NCBI GenBank assembly: GCA_003022685.1
Contig: PXSV01000175.1
Location: 2,237-16,469, forward strand
Direction of reading: 5' to 3'
Source: Halobacteriales archaeon SW_9_67_24
GTDB lineage: Archaea; Halobacteriota; Halobacteria; Halobacteriales; Halococcaceae
Length of the DNA stretch: 14,233 bases
The notes under the pieces were generated by a model. The model saw only the letters and a program-made list of their open reading frames with translations, searched no databases and was not told the origin of the DNA. Of the stretch, positions 1 through 7,605 are shown piece after piece (position 1 is the first letter of the stretch; each line of letters begins with the position of its first letter). The translations under genes and the position numbers were made by a program.

Positions 1-265
1 CGGTGTCGTCGGCGAGTTCGCGCATCCGCTTGCCGATCCGGCCGGCGTCGGAGAACTCGTCCTCGCTCATCCCCTCCGCGAGGGCGTTGCCGAGGACGAA
101 CACGGCGTGTTTGTGCTCGCTTTTCGATTTGTGGACGTCGTCGGGGCTGATGTCGAGTTCGGCGTACTCCTCGAACAGGCCGGGGTCGACCTCCTCGCGA
201 TCCTGAACGTACTCGGTGATCAGCACCATCTGCTCGTGGAGTTCGAGCAGTTCGTCTTTGTGCAT
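1..265 (-). CDS. UPF0058 family protein (3' end cut by window edge)
   Basis: Translating the minus strand from the ATG at 265 gives 88 residues with no stop before the window edge, starting MHKDELLELHEQMV. This start and the mostly helical, charged sequence, with the stretch DISPDDVHKSKSEHKHAVFVLG, match my memory of UPF0058, a small family of about 90 residues common in haloarchaea, so only a few residues are probably missing. The biochemical role of the family is unknown to me. Every residue between the start and the edge is open and third positions are mostly G or C, as in the neighbours. A TATA-like GATTAAAC lies about 29 bases upstream of the ATG, so the message is probably leaderless or nearly so. 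The adjacent ribbon-helix-helix gene has the same orientation but its own promoter element. Confidence 0.85.
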   Translation of the reverse strand, partial: MHKDELLELHEQMVLITEYVQDREEVDPGLFEEYAELDISPDDVHKSKSEHKHAVFVLGNALAEGMSEDEFSDAGRIGKRMRELADDT

Positions 266-288
266 TACCCATCCCTACGGTTGCACTC

Positions 289-297
289 GGTTTAATC
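289..297 (-). promoter_or_regulatory. TATA-like element for the UPF0058 gene
   Basis: On the minus strand this reads GATTAAACC, an AT-rich island in GC-rich sequence, centred about 29 bases before the ATG at 265. That spacing fits an archaeal TATA box driving a leaderless or very short-leader transcript. Confidence 0.55.
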
Positions 298-330
298 GTT
301 GTCCCGGGCGTGCGCACGCTTCCCGCGGGG

Positions 331-546
331 TCAGAAAACGTACTCGTCCTCGTGACCCATCATGCCGTCGTCTTCGAGGCCCGGTTCCTCCTCCTCGTCC
401 GTAGGCCCACTCGCCTGGTACGCGCGCATGCCGGCCGAAAGCAGCTCCTCGATCGCCTCCTCGCGGTTGAGGAACTCGCCCTCCTCGACCATCCGCGCGA
501 TCCGCATTTCGAGCTGTTCCGGGATCGTGATCTCTACCTTGGGCAT
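331..546 (-). CDS. Small ribbon-helix-helix (CopG-like) DNA-binding protein
   Basis: This 71-residue protein begins MPKVEITIPEQLEMRIARMV. Residues 2-9 alternate charged and hydrophobic positions like the DNA-contacting beta strand of ribbon-helix-helix repressors. Residues 10-22 and about 27-44 form the two helices (NREEAIEELLSAGMRAY). The C-terminal third (residues 48-71) is very acidic and probably disordered, typical of haloarchaeal versions. Such proteins bind DNA as dimers and usually regulate nearby genes; the target here is unknown. No toxin partner is adjacent, so an antitoxin role is not supported. The ATG at 546 is preceded by a TTAAATACC element. The assignment to the RHH fold is good; the regulatory role is inference from the family. 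Confidence 0.85.
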   Translation of the reverse strand: MPKVEITIPEQLEMRIARMVEEGEFLNREEAIEELLSAGMRAYQASGPTDEEEEPGLEDDGMMGHEDEYVF

Positions 547-572
547 CGGAATGACGGTGCTTCGACAGAAGG

Positions 573-580
573 GTATTTAA
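573..580 (-). promoter_or_regulatory. TATA-like element for the ribbon-helix-helix gene
   Basis: The minus strand reads TTAAATAC here, 27-34 bases upstream of the ATG at 546. This is one of the clearest archaeal TATA boxes in the window, with a short leader implied. Confidence 0.6.
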
Positions 581-752
581 CTCTGACGGGAACATTGATT
601 CCCCTGCAGCGAAAAACATTCGACGGAGCGGAAACAATTGTTCTCATAACGTCCAACCGGTCGCCCCTCCACTGTTTCGAGACGCCCCAGTAACGAACCC
701 AGCGGCGGACGATCGATCCTGACCGGTAGCAGTGGACCGAGAGCCGGAATGA

Positions 753-779
753 GGTGTAAGAAGGGGGCCCGGATACACC
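753..779. repeat. Short inverted repeat upstream of menF
   Basis: GGTGTA at 753-758 is matched by TACACC at 774-779 with 15 bases between, and GGGCCC lies near the middle (765-770). It could be an operator-like dyad or a weak hairpin. Six-base arms can occur by chance, so support is modest. Confidence 0.3.
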
Positions 780-790
780 GATTCTTCGGG

Positions 791-830
791 CGGTGCAAAC
801 CGACGAATAGGGGGGTTTAGCCGGTGCAAA
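791..830. repeat. Direct repeat CGGTGCAAA upstream of menF
   Basis: The nine bases CGGTGCAAA occur at 791-799 and again at 822-830. The 31-base start-to-start spacing is close to three helical turns, which would place both copies on the same DNA face. They bracket the AT-rich TTTAG at 816-820. The arrangement resembles paired binding sites for a regulator of the menFD unit, but that is inference. Confidence 0.35.
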
Positions 831-900
831 ACGGCACACGAAAACCGTAGGAGGGCGACGGAAGGACACGCTCAAGACCCTCGCACCCGAAGGGCGGACA

Positions 901-2244
901 ATGGAACAGGCAGGGAACGAAGGCCCACTCGCGGACGCCGCGGGCGGACGGCTGGTGAGTCGAACGCGCGAGGTCCCCGACCCCTCCTTTGCGGCGTTTC
1001 TCGCGAGCCAGCCGGCTCCCAAGGTGTCGTGGGCGACGCCCGACGGGTTCGAACTGGTCGGCAGCGAGGCGGCGGCCACGCTCACGGCGGCCGGGCCCGA
1101 CCGATTCAAGGCACTCCGTGAGGACGCGGCGGCGCTGTTCGCGGACGTCGACGCCGACGGGCCGCCCGCCGCGCGCCCGCGGGCCATCGGCGGGTTCGCG
1201 TTCGATCCCTCACACGACCCCGCCCCGCCGTGGACCGGGTTCCCCGGGGCGCTGTTCGTTGTTCCCCGAATCCAGCTCACTCGGGCCGACGACCGGACGT
1301 GGCTCACGGTCGCGGCGGCCGGGCCGAACGCAAATCCGGAGTCGGTCGTAGCAGAGCTCGACGCTGCCCACGACACGATCGCCGACCTGCCGATGATGCG
1401 CCCGAGCGGCGGGCCCCCCGGTGTGGCCGCCACCCGCCGGACGACCTCGAAGACCGAGTGGACCGCAAGCGTGTCGGAGTGCGTCGAACGGATCCGGCGG
1501 GGCGACCTCCGGAAGGTGGTGCTCGCGACCGCGCTCGACGTCGATCTCGAATCGCCGATCGACGTGCCTGGCACGCTCGAACGCCTCCGACGGACCTACC
1601 CCGAGTGCTATCGCTTCCTCGTTCAGCCGACCGACGAGGCCGGGTTCTTCGGTCCGCCACCCGAACGGCTCGTGAAGATCACCGGACGGGCGGTCGAGAC
1701 CGAGGCGCTCGCGGGGTCGGTCGCGCGCGGCGACACGCCCGAGAAGGACGCCGGATTCGCGCGCTCGCTCGAAACCAGCGAGAAGATCCGCCACGAACAG
1801 GGGGTCGTGGTCGACGCCATCCGCGACCGGCTCGCGCCGCTCGGCGAGGTTCGGGTGGGCGAGCGCGGCGTCCGGAAGCTCGCCAACATTCAGCATCTCC
1901 GCACGCCGATCACCGCGCGGCTCGACGGCGACGCACACGTCCTCGACGTGGTCGAGGCGCTCCATCCGACGCCCGCGGTCGGGGGGCTACCGCCCGAGCG
2001 CGCGCGCGACGTTATCCACGAGACCGAGCCGTTCGATCGCGGGTGGTACGCCGCCCCGATGGGCTGGTTCGACGCCGCGGGCGACGGCGAGTTCGCGGTC
2101 GGGATCCGATCGGCGGTCGCCGGCGGTCGCCACGCCACGCTCTACGCCGGCAACGGCATCGTCGCCGACTCCGATCCCGACGAGGAGTGGGACGAGCTCG
2201 GCCCGAAGTTCCGGCCCGTGCTCGACGAGCTCGAACGCGAATGA
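901..2244 (+). CDS. menF: Isochorismate synthase MenF
   Basis: This 447-residue protein belongs to the chorismate-binding family and should convert chorismate to isochorismate with Mg2+, the first committed menaquinone step. The C-terminal half carries the family signature: GDLRKVVLA (201-209, with Lys205 as the expected base), TEALAGSVARG (267-277, Glu268 the expected acid), RHEQ (297-300), RTPITARL (334-341), HPTPAVGG (355-362) and EPFDRGWYAAPMGW (376-389), ending with LYAGNGIV. The first 180 residues are the less conserved N-terminal part. The missing glutamine amidotransferase and the menD neighbour favour isochorismate synthase over anthranilate or aminodeoxychorismate synthase. No in-frame start exists in the 60 bases before the ATG at 901. 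The stop overlaps the menD start as ATGA, implying co-transcription and translational coupling. Confidence 0.93.
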   Translation: MEQAGNEGPLADAAGGRLVSRTREVPDPSFAAFLASQPAPKVSWATPDGFELVGSEAAATLTAAGPDRFKALREDAAALFADVDADGPPAARPRAIGGFAFDPSHDPAPPWTGFPGALFVVPRIQLTRADDRTWLTVAAAGPNANPESVVAELDAAHDTIADLPMMRPSGGPPGVAATRRTTSKTEWTASVSECVERIRRGDLRKVVLATALDVDLESPIDVPGTLERLRRTYPECYRFLVQPTDEAGFFGPPPERLVKITGRAVETEALAGSVARGDTPEKDAGFARSLETSEKIRHEQGVVVDAIRDRLAPLGEVRVGERGVRKLANIQHLRTPITARLDGDAHVLDVVEALHPTPAVGGLPPERARDVIHETEPFDRGWYAAPMGWFDAAGDGEFAVGIRSAVAGGRHATLYAGNGIVADSDPDEEWDELGPKFRPVLDELERE

Positions 2245-4076
2245 CCGGAAGCGAGCGCGACGAGGACGATCGGGGTGGGGTCTCGAACGGCGGTTCGAAC
2301 TGGCCGAACCGCAACACGCTCTGGGCCGAAGCGTTCGTCGACGAGCTTGCAAAGGGGGGCGTTTCGGCGGTCTGTATCGCGCCAGGCAGCCGCTCGACGC
2401 CGCTCACCGTGGCGTTTGCCGACCATCACGAAATTCGGGTGTTCTCCCACCTCGACGAGCGCTCGGCGGCCTTCTTCGCGCTCGGGCGAGCGAAGCGCAC
2501 CGGCGAGGTCACGCCCGTACTCTCGACCTCGGGGACCGCGACCGCGAACTTCCATCCCGCGGTGATCGAGGCGAACCAGGCGCGTGTCCCGCTGCTCGTG
2601 CTGACCGCCGACCGGCCGCCCGAACTCCGCGACAGCGGTGCAAATCAAACGGTGGATCAGGAGAAGCTGTACGGCTCGGCGGTGCGGTTCTATCGCGACC
2701 TCCCCGAACCCGCTGCCGACGGCCGAAAACTCCGATCGCTCCGGGTCGATGCGGGCCGTGCGCTCGCGGCCAGCACCGGGACACCCCCCGGTCCCGTGCA
2801 TCTCAACGTCCCGTTCCGGAAACCGCTCGAACCGACCGCCGTGTCGGGCGACGTGCCCGAGGGGTTCGAGAACGACGAACCGCTCGCCGCGACGGGTCGC
2901 GACGGGCCGTTCGTCCGGACCGAACCCGGCCGACCCGAACTCGACGACCACAGTGTCGAACGGGTTCGGGAGGCGCTCGGGGTCGATCGCGGCCTCGTCG
3001 TCGCCGGGCCGAGCACAACGCTCGACCCAGCGGCGTTCGCCGAACTCGCGAGCGTGACTGGCTTTCCGGTGCTCGCCGACCCGCTCTCGGGGCTTCGGTA
3101 CGGTCCCCATCTCGCCGATCTCGACGCTCCTGTCTGTGGCGGTTACGACTCGTACCTTGACGCGCGCGCGGTTGACGCTTGGCCCGCGCCCGAGGTCGTC
3201 CTCCGGGTCGGCGCGTCGCCCACCTCGAAGGTTCTCCGGCACTACCTCCGCGACGCCGTTCGGGAATCCGGGACGCGCCAATTGGTCGTCGATCCCGCTG
3301 GCGAGTGGCGCGAGGCGACCTTCACCGCGAGCGACCTCGTGATCGCCGACCCGAACCGGCTCGCTCGGGGACTCGCGGAGCGTGCAGGGCGGAGCGACTC
3401 GTCCGCGGGCGACGCCTGGCGCGAACGGTTTCGGACGGCCGAGACGGACTATTGGAACGGGGTCGGAACGGCACACGACGACCAGTTCTTCGAGGGCACG
3501 GTTCCGGGCGACGTGATCGCAAACGCCCCCGATCCAGCAACAGTAGTCGTCTCGAACTCGATGACCGTGCGCGACGCCGACCGGTTCGGGCGGCCCCACG
3601 ATATCGATCTCACCGTGCTCGGCAATCGGGGTGCGAGCGGGATCGATGGAATCGTGTCATCGGGACTCGGCGCAGGAAGCGCGACCGACGACCCGCTCGT
3701 GCTCGTGTTGGGCGATCTCGCGTACTACCACGACATGAACGGCCTGCTCGCGCTCTCGCGCTCCGGGGTCGACGCCACGATCGTCGTGGTCAACAACGAC
3801 GGCGGCGGCATCTTCCGCATGTTGCCGATCGCCGAGTTCGATCCACCGTTCACCGAGCAGTTCGAGACCCCACACGGCCTCGATTTCGCGCCGACCGCCG
3901 ATCTCTACGGCTTCGATTTCGTTCGAGTCGACGAACGTGAAGCGTTCCGGGACGCCTATCGGGGATCGCTCGAAAGCGACGGCACCCAGGTCATCGAGGT
4001 CGAGTTCGACGCCGGGACGAGCCACGAGTTCCGCGAAGTCGCCCACGAACGGGCGTGTGACGCGATCGACGAGTGA
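2241..4076 (+). CDS. menD: SEPHCHC synthase MenD (ThDP-dependent)
   Basis: MenD condenses isochorismate with 2-oxoglutarate, releasing CO2, to give SEPHCHC, using thiamine diphosphate and Mg2+. The 611-residue protein has the expected three-domain layout. The N-terminal domain has IAPGSRSTPL (46-55), SHLDERSAAFFALG with the ThDP-activating Glu73, and STSGTATANFHPAVIEA (95-111). The C-terminal cofactor domain has GDLAYYHDMNG (from 491, metal-binding Asp492) and NNDGGGIF (518-525). The first 20 residues are an acidic, Gly/Ser-rich extension not needed by the fold. The frame stays open far upstream inside menF, but the ATG at 2241 overlapping the menF stop gives the correct family N-terminus (NTLWAEAFVDEL). 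Its product feeds MenC and MenE, which are not seen here, then MenB at 7790. Confidence 0.95.
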   Translation: MTGSERDEDDRGGVSNGGSNWPNRNTLWAEAFVDELAKGGVSAVCIAPGSRSTPLTVAFADHHEIRVFSHLDERSAAFFALGRAKRTGEVTPVLSTSGTATANFHPAVIEANQARVPLLVLTADRPPELRDSGANQTVDQEKLYGSAVRFYRDLPEPAADGRKLRSLRVDAGRALAASTGTPPGPVHLNVPFRKPLEPTAVSGDVPEGFENDEPLAATGRDGPFVRTEPGRPELDDHSVERVREALGVDRGLVVAGPSTTLDPAAFAELASVTGFPVLADPLSGLRYGPHLADLDAPVCGGYDSYLDARAVDAWPAPEVVLRVGASPTSKVLRHYLRDAVRESGTRQLVVDPAGEWREATFTASDLVIADPNRLARGLAERAGRSDSSAGDAWRERFRTAETDYWNGVGTAHDDQFFEGTVPGDVIANAPDPATVVVSNSMTVRDADRFGRPHDIDLTVLGNRGASGIDGIVSSGLGAGSATDDPLVLVLGDLAYYHDMNGLLALSRSGVDATIVVVNNDGGGIFRMLPIAEFDPPFTEQFETPHGLDFAPTADLYGFDFVRVDEREAFRDAYRGSLESDGTQVIEVEFDAGTSHEFREVAHERACDAIDE

Positions 4077-4158
4077 AGTCCGACGGAGACTCTCGACGAA
4101 CCCCCTCCATGGGTCGCTAGATCGATAGGCCTTCGTTTGCGCGGCGTTATCGGAGGTC

Positions 4159-4278
4159 ATGAGCGTTCTCAGCAGGCTCCTCGGGACGAACTGGCGGTGC
4201 GGGTCGTGCGGGAAGGAGTACTACCGGAACCCGTCGTCCTGTGGGAACTGCAACGGGACCGTCTTCGAACGGCCCTGA
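4159..4278 (+). CDS. 39-residue zinc-ribbon microprotein
   Basis: A short frame starting at ATG 4159 encodes 39 residues with two zinc-binding knuckles, CGSC (14-17) and CGNC (28-31), ten residues apart. This is the pattern of a minimal zinc ribbon or rubredoxin-like knuckle. The N-terminus MSVLSRLLGTNW is hydrophobic and basic. Haloarchaea encode many such one-domain zinc-finger proteins; I do not recognise the specific family and the partner is unknown. A GGAGGT at 4152-4157 ends one base before the ATG, too close for normal Shine-Dalgarno use, and an in-frame stop at 4126-4128 rules out a long extension. It lies 82 bases after menD on the same strand and converges on the transporter cassette with 17 bases between stops. 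Confidence 0.7.
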   Translation: MSVLSRLLGTNWRCGSCGKEYYRNPSSCGNCNGTVFERP

Positions 4279-4295
4279 GAGGGGAACTGTCCGGT

Positions 4296-4973
4296 TCAGC
4301 CCGCGGCGGCGACCTGGTCCGACGTGGCACTGTCGCCGAGTCGCCGTTCGACGAGCGCGAGCATGCCGTCGAGCGTGATGGCGAGCAGCGCGCCAGGAAT
4401 CGCCCCGGCGACCACTTGCGGCATGTTGAAGAGGTTGATTCCGCTGATGACCCAGTTGCCGAGCCCGCCGCCGCCGATGAAGAAGGCGAGGTAGGCGGTA
4501 CCGACGTTGATCACGGTGCTCGTCCGGATGCCGGCGAAGATGATCGGGAGCGCCAGCGGGAGCTGGATCCGGCGGAGCCGTTCGTTCCGAGTCATTCCCA
4601 TCCCCTTCGCAGCGTCGATCACGCTCTCGTCGACGCTCTCGATTCCGGCGATCGTGTTGGTCAACACGGGCAGGAGCGCGTAGACGAACAGCGCGACGAC
4701 TGCGGGACGGTAGCCGAGCCCCAGAATCGGAAACGAAAGCGCGATGATCGCCAGCGGCGGGACCGTCTGGGCGACGTTGCCGACCGAGAGGATCGTCCCC
4801 TTCGCCCGGTCGTACCGCGTCGCCACGATCCCCAGCGGGACCGCGAGCGCGATCGCCGCGATCTCGGAGACGAACACGAGGGTGAGATGTCGTCGGAGCA
4901 GCCCCAGGAAGACCGAGAGGTTCGCGAACAGGTAGTCGATCCCGGCGGTCAGCGTGGAGACGACGCCAGGCAT
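4296..4973 (-). CDS. Osmoprotectant ABC transporter permease (OpuCB/OpuCD type), second copy
   Basis: This 225-residue membrane protein is one of two related permeases in the cassette. It shows several hydrophobic segments (about 20-50, 64-83, 88-110, 144-170 and 185-205). Between them, at about 118-146, is the cytoplasmic EAA loop IDAAKGMGMTRNERLRRIQL that docks on the ATPase. The sequence and length fit the permeases of glycine betaine/carnitine/choline importers, and the substrate is inferred from the family and operon. The ATG is at 4973; the upstream ATPase stop TGA lies one base before it, and GGTGAG in that gene's 3' end can act as ribosome binding site. It is the last gene of the cassette and ends in a conserved-looking but soluble tail. 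Confidence 0.88.
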   Translation of the reverse strand: MPGVVSTLTAGIDYLFANLSVFLGLLRRHLTLVFVSEIAAIALAVPLGIVATRYDRAKGTILSVGNVAQTVPPLAIIALSFPILGLGYRPAVVALFVYALLPVLTNTIAGIESVDESVIDAAKGMGMTRNERLRRIQLPLALPIIFAGIRTSTVINVGTAYLAFFIGGGGLGNWVISGINLFNMPQVVAGAIPGALLAITLDGMLALVERRLGDSATSDQVAAAG

Positions 4974-4974
4974 C

Positions 4975-5958
4975 TCACCTCTCCTCCGCCGACTCGAAGA
5001 ACGAGCGGATGCGCGATTCGGTGACGACGCCGACGACCTCTCCGTCCTCGACGACCGGGAGCTCGGTCGCGTTTTGCCGGAGCAGCTCCGTGAGCGCCGT
5101 CTGCGAGCTGTCGTCGAGAGCGAGCGACTCCTCGCTTCCCTCGTTCGCCATCGCCGTGCCGCCGTCAGCGGGCGTTCGGCCGTCGTCGGGCGTTCGCATT
5201 ACTTCCCGGACGGGCGTGATCGAGAGGCGCTTGTACGCCTGGTTCTCCCCGATGAAGTCCCCGACGAACGCTGACTTCGGGTTCGCGAGGAGTTCCTGGG
5301 GGGTGTCGTACTGGACGAGCTCCCCGACGTCGAAGATGGCGATGCGATCGCCCATCTTCAGCGCCTCGTCGATATCGTGAGTCACGAACAGGATCGTGGT
5401 GTTGATGCGCTGCTGGATGTCGAGGAACTCGTTTTGGAGTCGTTCGCGCGTAATGGGGTCGAGCGCGCCGAACGGCTCGTCCATCAGCAGGACTTCCGGG
5501 TCGGCCGCCAGCGCCCGGGCGACGCCGACCCGCTGGCGCTGCCCGCCAGACAGCGATCGGGGGTTATCGTCGCGGACTTCTTCGGGAAGCCCCATGAGTT
5601 CGAGGAGTTCGTCCACGCGGTCGTCGATGCGGTCTCGATCCCAGCCGAGCAGGTCGGGGACGGTCCCGACGTTCTCGCCGACGCTCAGGTGATCGAACAG
5701 GCCGATCTCTTGGATGACGTAGCCGACGTCGCGGCGGAGTTCGATCTCGTCGAGCTCCTGATTGTCGACGCCGCCGACCGAGATCGTTCCCTCAGTCGGG
5801 TCCTCTAGGCGGTTCACCAGCTTCATCGTCGTCGTCTTGCCACAGCCGGATGGGCCGACGAGCACCGTCGTCGTCCCCTCCTCGACGACGAAACTGAGGT
5901 CCTCGATTGCGGTCGTTCCGTCCTGATACGTCTTGCTGACGCCATCGAACTCGATCAC
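4975..5958 (-). CDS. Osmoprotectant ABC transporter ATPase (OpuCA type) with reduced CBS region
   Basis: This 327-residue ATPase powers the importer from the cytoplasmic side. It has Walker A GPSGCGKT (35-42), a Q-loop near 83, signature LSGGQRQR (136-143), Walker B EVLLMDE (155-161) and the switch His194. OpuCA-type ATPases carry two C-terminal CBS domains that sense adenosine nucleotides or ionic strength. Here only one is clear (about 284-320, TELPVVEDGEVVGVVTESRI). The first is shrunken to around ITPVREVMRTP (247-257) followed by a low-complexity linker, so CBS regulation may be reduced. The start at 5958 overlaps the stop of the preceding permease as ATGA. The spacing and family place it as the shared ATPase for both permeases. 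Confidence 0.92.
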   Translation of the reverse strand: MIEFDGVSKTYQDGTTAIEDLSFVVEEGTTTVLVGPSGCGKTTTMKLVNRLEDPTEGTISVGGVDNQELDEIELRRDVGYVIQEIGLFDHLSVGENVGTVPDLLGWDRDRIDDRVDELLELMGLPEEVRDDNPRSLSGGQRQRVGVARALAADPEVLLMDEPFGALDPITRERLQNEFLDIQQRINTTILFVTHDIDEALKMGDRIAIFDVGELVQYDTPQELLANPKSAFVGDFIGENQAYKRLSITPVREVMRTPDDGRTPADGGTAMANEGSEESLALDDSSQTALTELLRQNATELPVVEDGEVVGVVTESRIRSFFESAEER

Positions 5959-6674
5959 GCGACGGCCCTCCGTAGCAGCCGTACGCCCCGGTTCGCCTCG
6001 ATCGACTCGCCATTACGAAGCCGGAGCAGTTCTTCGAGCGTCGCGATCCCGTAATCGATCACCAGCGCGAGCGCAGTGATGACGATCGTCGCGACGACGA
6101 TGGCCGCCGTGTCCGCCTCGCGGATCCCTTCGAAGATGATCGTCCCGAGCCCGCCGGCCCCGATGTACGAACCAACTGCGGCAACGCCGACGACGATCAC
6201 GACGGCGTTGCGGATCCCGGCGACGATCACGGGCAGCGCCATCGGCAGCTGGATGCGACGCAGCCGTTCCCAGCGCGTCATCCCCAGACCCTCGCCGGCC
6301 TCGATGATCGACTCGTCGACCCCGGTCAGGCCGATGTAGGTGTTCCGGATCACCGGTAGCTGGGAGTACAGCACGAGGGTGAACACCACCGGCGGGGAGC
6401 CGATCCCCAGAAAGGGAACAAGCAATCCGAACAGCGCAAGGCTGGGGAGCGTCATCGCGATTCCGGCGAGCCAGAGCACGATCGTGGCGGCCGTGTCGTT
6501 GTAGGTGATCGCGATCCCGAGCGCGACCGCCAGTGGAACCGCGATGGCCACCGTCTCGGCCGTGATGAAGACGTGTTCGATCAGTCGCTGGACGAGCGCC
6601 TCGGCGTTCTCCGTGGCGAAGTCAGTGTACTCGTCGATGAACAGAGGGTTTACGCCGATCCGAGAATCGAGCAT
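5955..6674 (-). CDS. Osmoprotectant ABC transporter permease (OpuCB/OpuCD type), first copy
   Basis: This 239-residue permease is homologous to the one at 4296-4973, sharing GMTR-ERLRRIQLP-ALP in the EAA loop (about 122-150). It has a longer soluble N-terminus of about 30 residues, then hydrophobic segments at about 35-57, 63-92, 95-112, 148-175 and 192-210. Paired non-identical permeases are normal for the OpuC/Osm class of betaine or choline importers. The ATG at 6674 lies four bases after the stop of the binding-protein gene, and the 3' end overlaps the ATPase start by four bases. The tight spacing indicates one transcript starting upstream of 7582. This gene appears intact, unlike the binding protein before it. 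Confidence 0.9.
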   Translation of the reverse strand: MLDSRIGVNPLFIDEYTDFATENAEALVQRLIEHVFITAETVAIAVPLAVALGIAITYNDTAATIVLWLAGIAMTLPSLALFGLLVPFLGIGSPPVVFTLVLYSQLPVIRNTYIGLTGVDESIIEAGEGLGMTRWERLRRIQLPMALPVIVAGIRNAVVIVVGVAAVGSYIGAGGLGTIIFEGIREADTAAIVVATIVITALALVIDYGIATLEELLRLRNGESIEANRGVRLLRRAVA

Positions 6675-6678
6675 CGGA

Positions 6679-7582
6679 CTAGATGATGCCTTCGTTCTTC
6701 AGGAAGTCCTGCGCGACGGTCTGGACCTCCTTGCCCTCGATCGTTATCTGCGCGTTCAGATCGATCACCGTCTGCTCCTCGTCGAGCGCGCTCATCGGTT
6801 CGTTGAGCGGCTCCTCGATTGCGGGGTTTTCGTCGAGCACGTCGCCGTTGACGAGCGGTGCCGGGTTGTACGGCGGGAAGAAGTTCTGGTCGTCGGGCAA
6901 CACCTGGAGGTCGTACTTCTGGATGTTCGGGTTGGTCGTGAACACCATGCCGACGTCGGCCTCGCCTTCTCCCATCGTCTGGTAGGTCAGGTCAGCACCG
7001 ATCTTCTGGATGTTCAGTTTCTCGGCGGCGTCCGCGAAGCCGTAGGCGTCCACGAGACCCGGCCAGCCATCGGATCGTTCGGCGAACTCCGGCCCGAGAA
7101 CGACTGTGAAGTCGGTGTTGCCGCCGCTGACGTACTCCGCGAACTCGCTGATGTTCTTCAGTCCCGTTTTCCCGCTGGAGGTATCTGAGACCGTGTTCTT
7201 CCTCCATCTCCTTTTTGGCGGTCTCGTACACCGCTTTCGGATTGCTCGGGACCTCCGTGTGCTGTGGGGGAATCGTGAGGAACGCCCCACCGGTGTAGAG
7301 GTGATAGAAGCCGACTTCGCCGCTTTTGACCGCCTGAAAGACCTGTTGGGAGCCGCCGAGCGAGAGTTCGTCGTTGACCGTGAGATCGGTGTTTGCCTTC
7401 AACGACTCGAATCCGAGATAGCCCATCAGTTCCGCCTCCGTCCACTGCATCGATGCAGCCGTCACCGATCCGCCGGAGCTATCGCCGCTGATGATACCCG
7501 TACACCCCGACAACGAGCCAAGAACCGACGTGCCGACAGTCGCCGCACCCGCCTTGATCATTGTTCGTCGTGTGGGAGCCAT
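6679..7582 (-). pseudogene. Osmoprotectant-binding lipoprotein gene, broken by internal deletion and frameshift
   Basis: The N-terminal part, read from ATG 7582, is a Tat-type lipoprotein signal: TRRTMIK (4-10, twin Arg5-Arg6), then a hydrophobic stretch and lipobox LSGC with Cys27. It continues as an OpuCC/ProX-like domain to EEHGLRYLQR near 7172. The family sequence then resumes in another frame at GKTGLKNISEF and runs to the stop at 6679, including NFFPPYNPAP and a normal end QDFLKNEGII. The frame moves by one base, and about 15-18 residues expected between the two parts, including the NTYA-like segment of OpuCC, are absent. Frameshift alone does not explain that, so a short out-of-frame deletion is likely. 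Without repair the product ends soon after residue 130-200 and should not bind ligand. Misassembly is an alternative. Confidence 0.8.
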
Positions 7583-7605
7583 GTAGCCGTGAGTAGCTCC
7601 ACTGA

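Larger units (their letters stand above)
547..900. other. Intergenic region between the divergent RHH gene and menF
   Basis: This stretch of about 350 bases separates two divergent genes and I find no convincing coding frame in it. The left part (about 570-650) is noticeably richer in A and T. It holds the RHH gene's TATA box and a 10-base palindrome AACAATTGTT at 633-642. The right part holds an inverted repeat (753-779) and a direct repeat (791-830). No clear TATA box lies 25-30 bases before the menF ATG; the nearest AT-rich candidate is TTTAG at 816-820, which would imply a leader of roughly 55 bases. The region could hold operators or an unrecognised small RNA; nothing decides between these. 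Confidence 0.5.

Noticed and set aside
534..1574. A 346-codon minus-strand frame covering the intergenic region and the 5' half of menF
   Set aside because: It is Ser/Ala/Arg-rich without motifs and mostly antisense to menF.
1230..2240. Upstream extension of the menD frame inside menF
   Set aside because: The extension is Arg-rich shadow sequence of menF; the ATG at 2241 gives the correct MenD N-terminus and a typical ATGA overlap.
2142..3599. A 485-codon minus-strand frame opposite menD
   Set aside because: It shows no recognisable domain and mirrors the strongly supported MenD coding frame; long antisense frames are expected at this GC content.
7150..7200. Programmed ribosomal frameshift in the binding-protein gene
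   Set aside because: The required shift is +1, there is no obvious slippery or stalling signal, and a block of family sequence is missing, which slippage would not explain.
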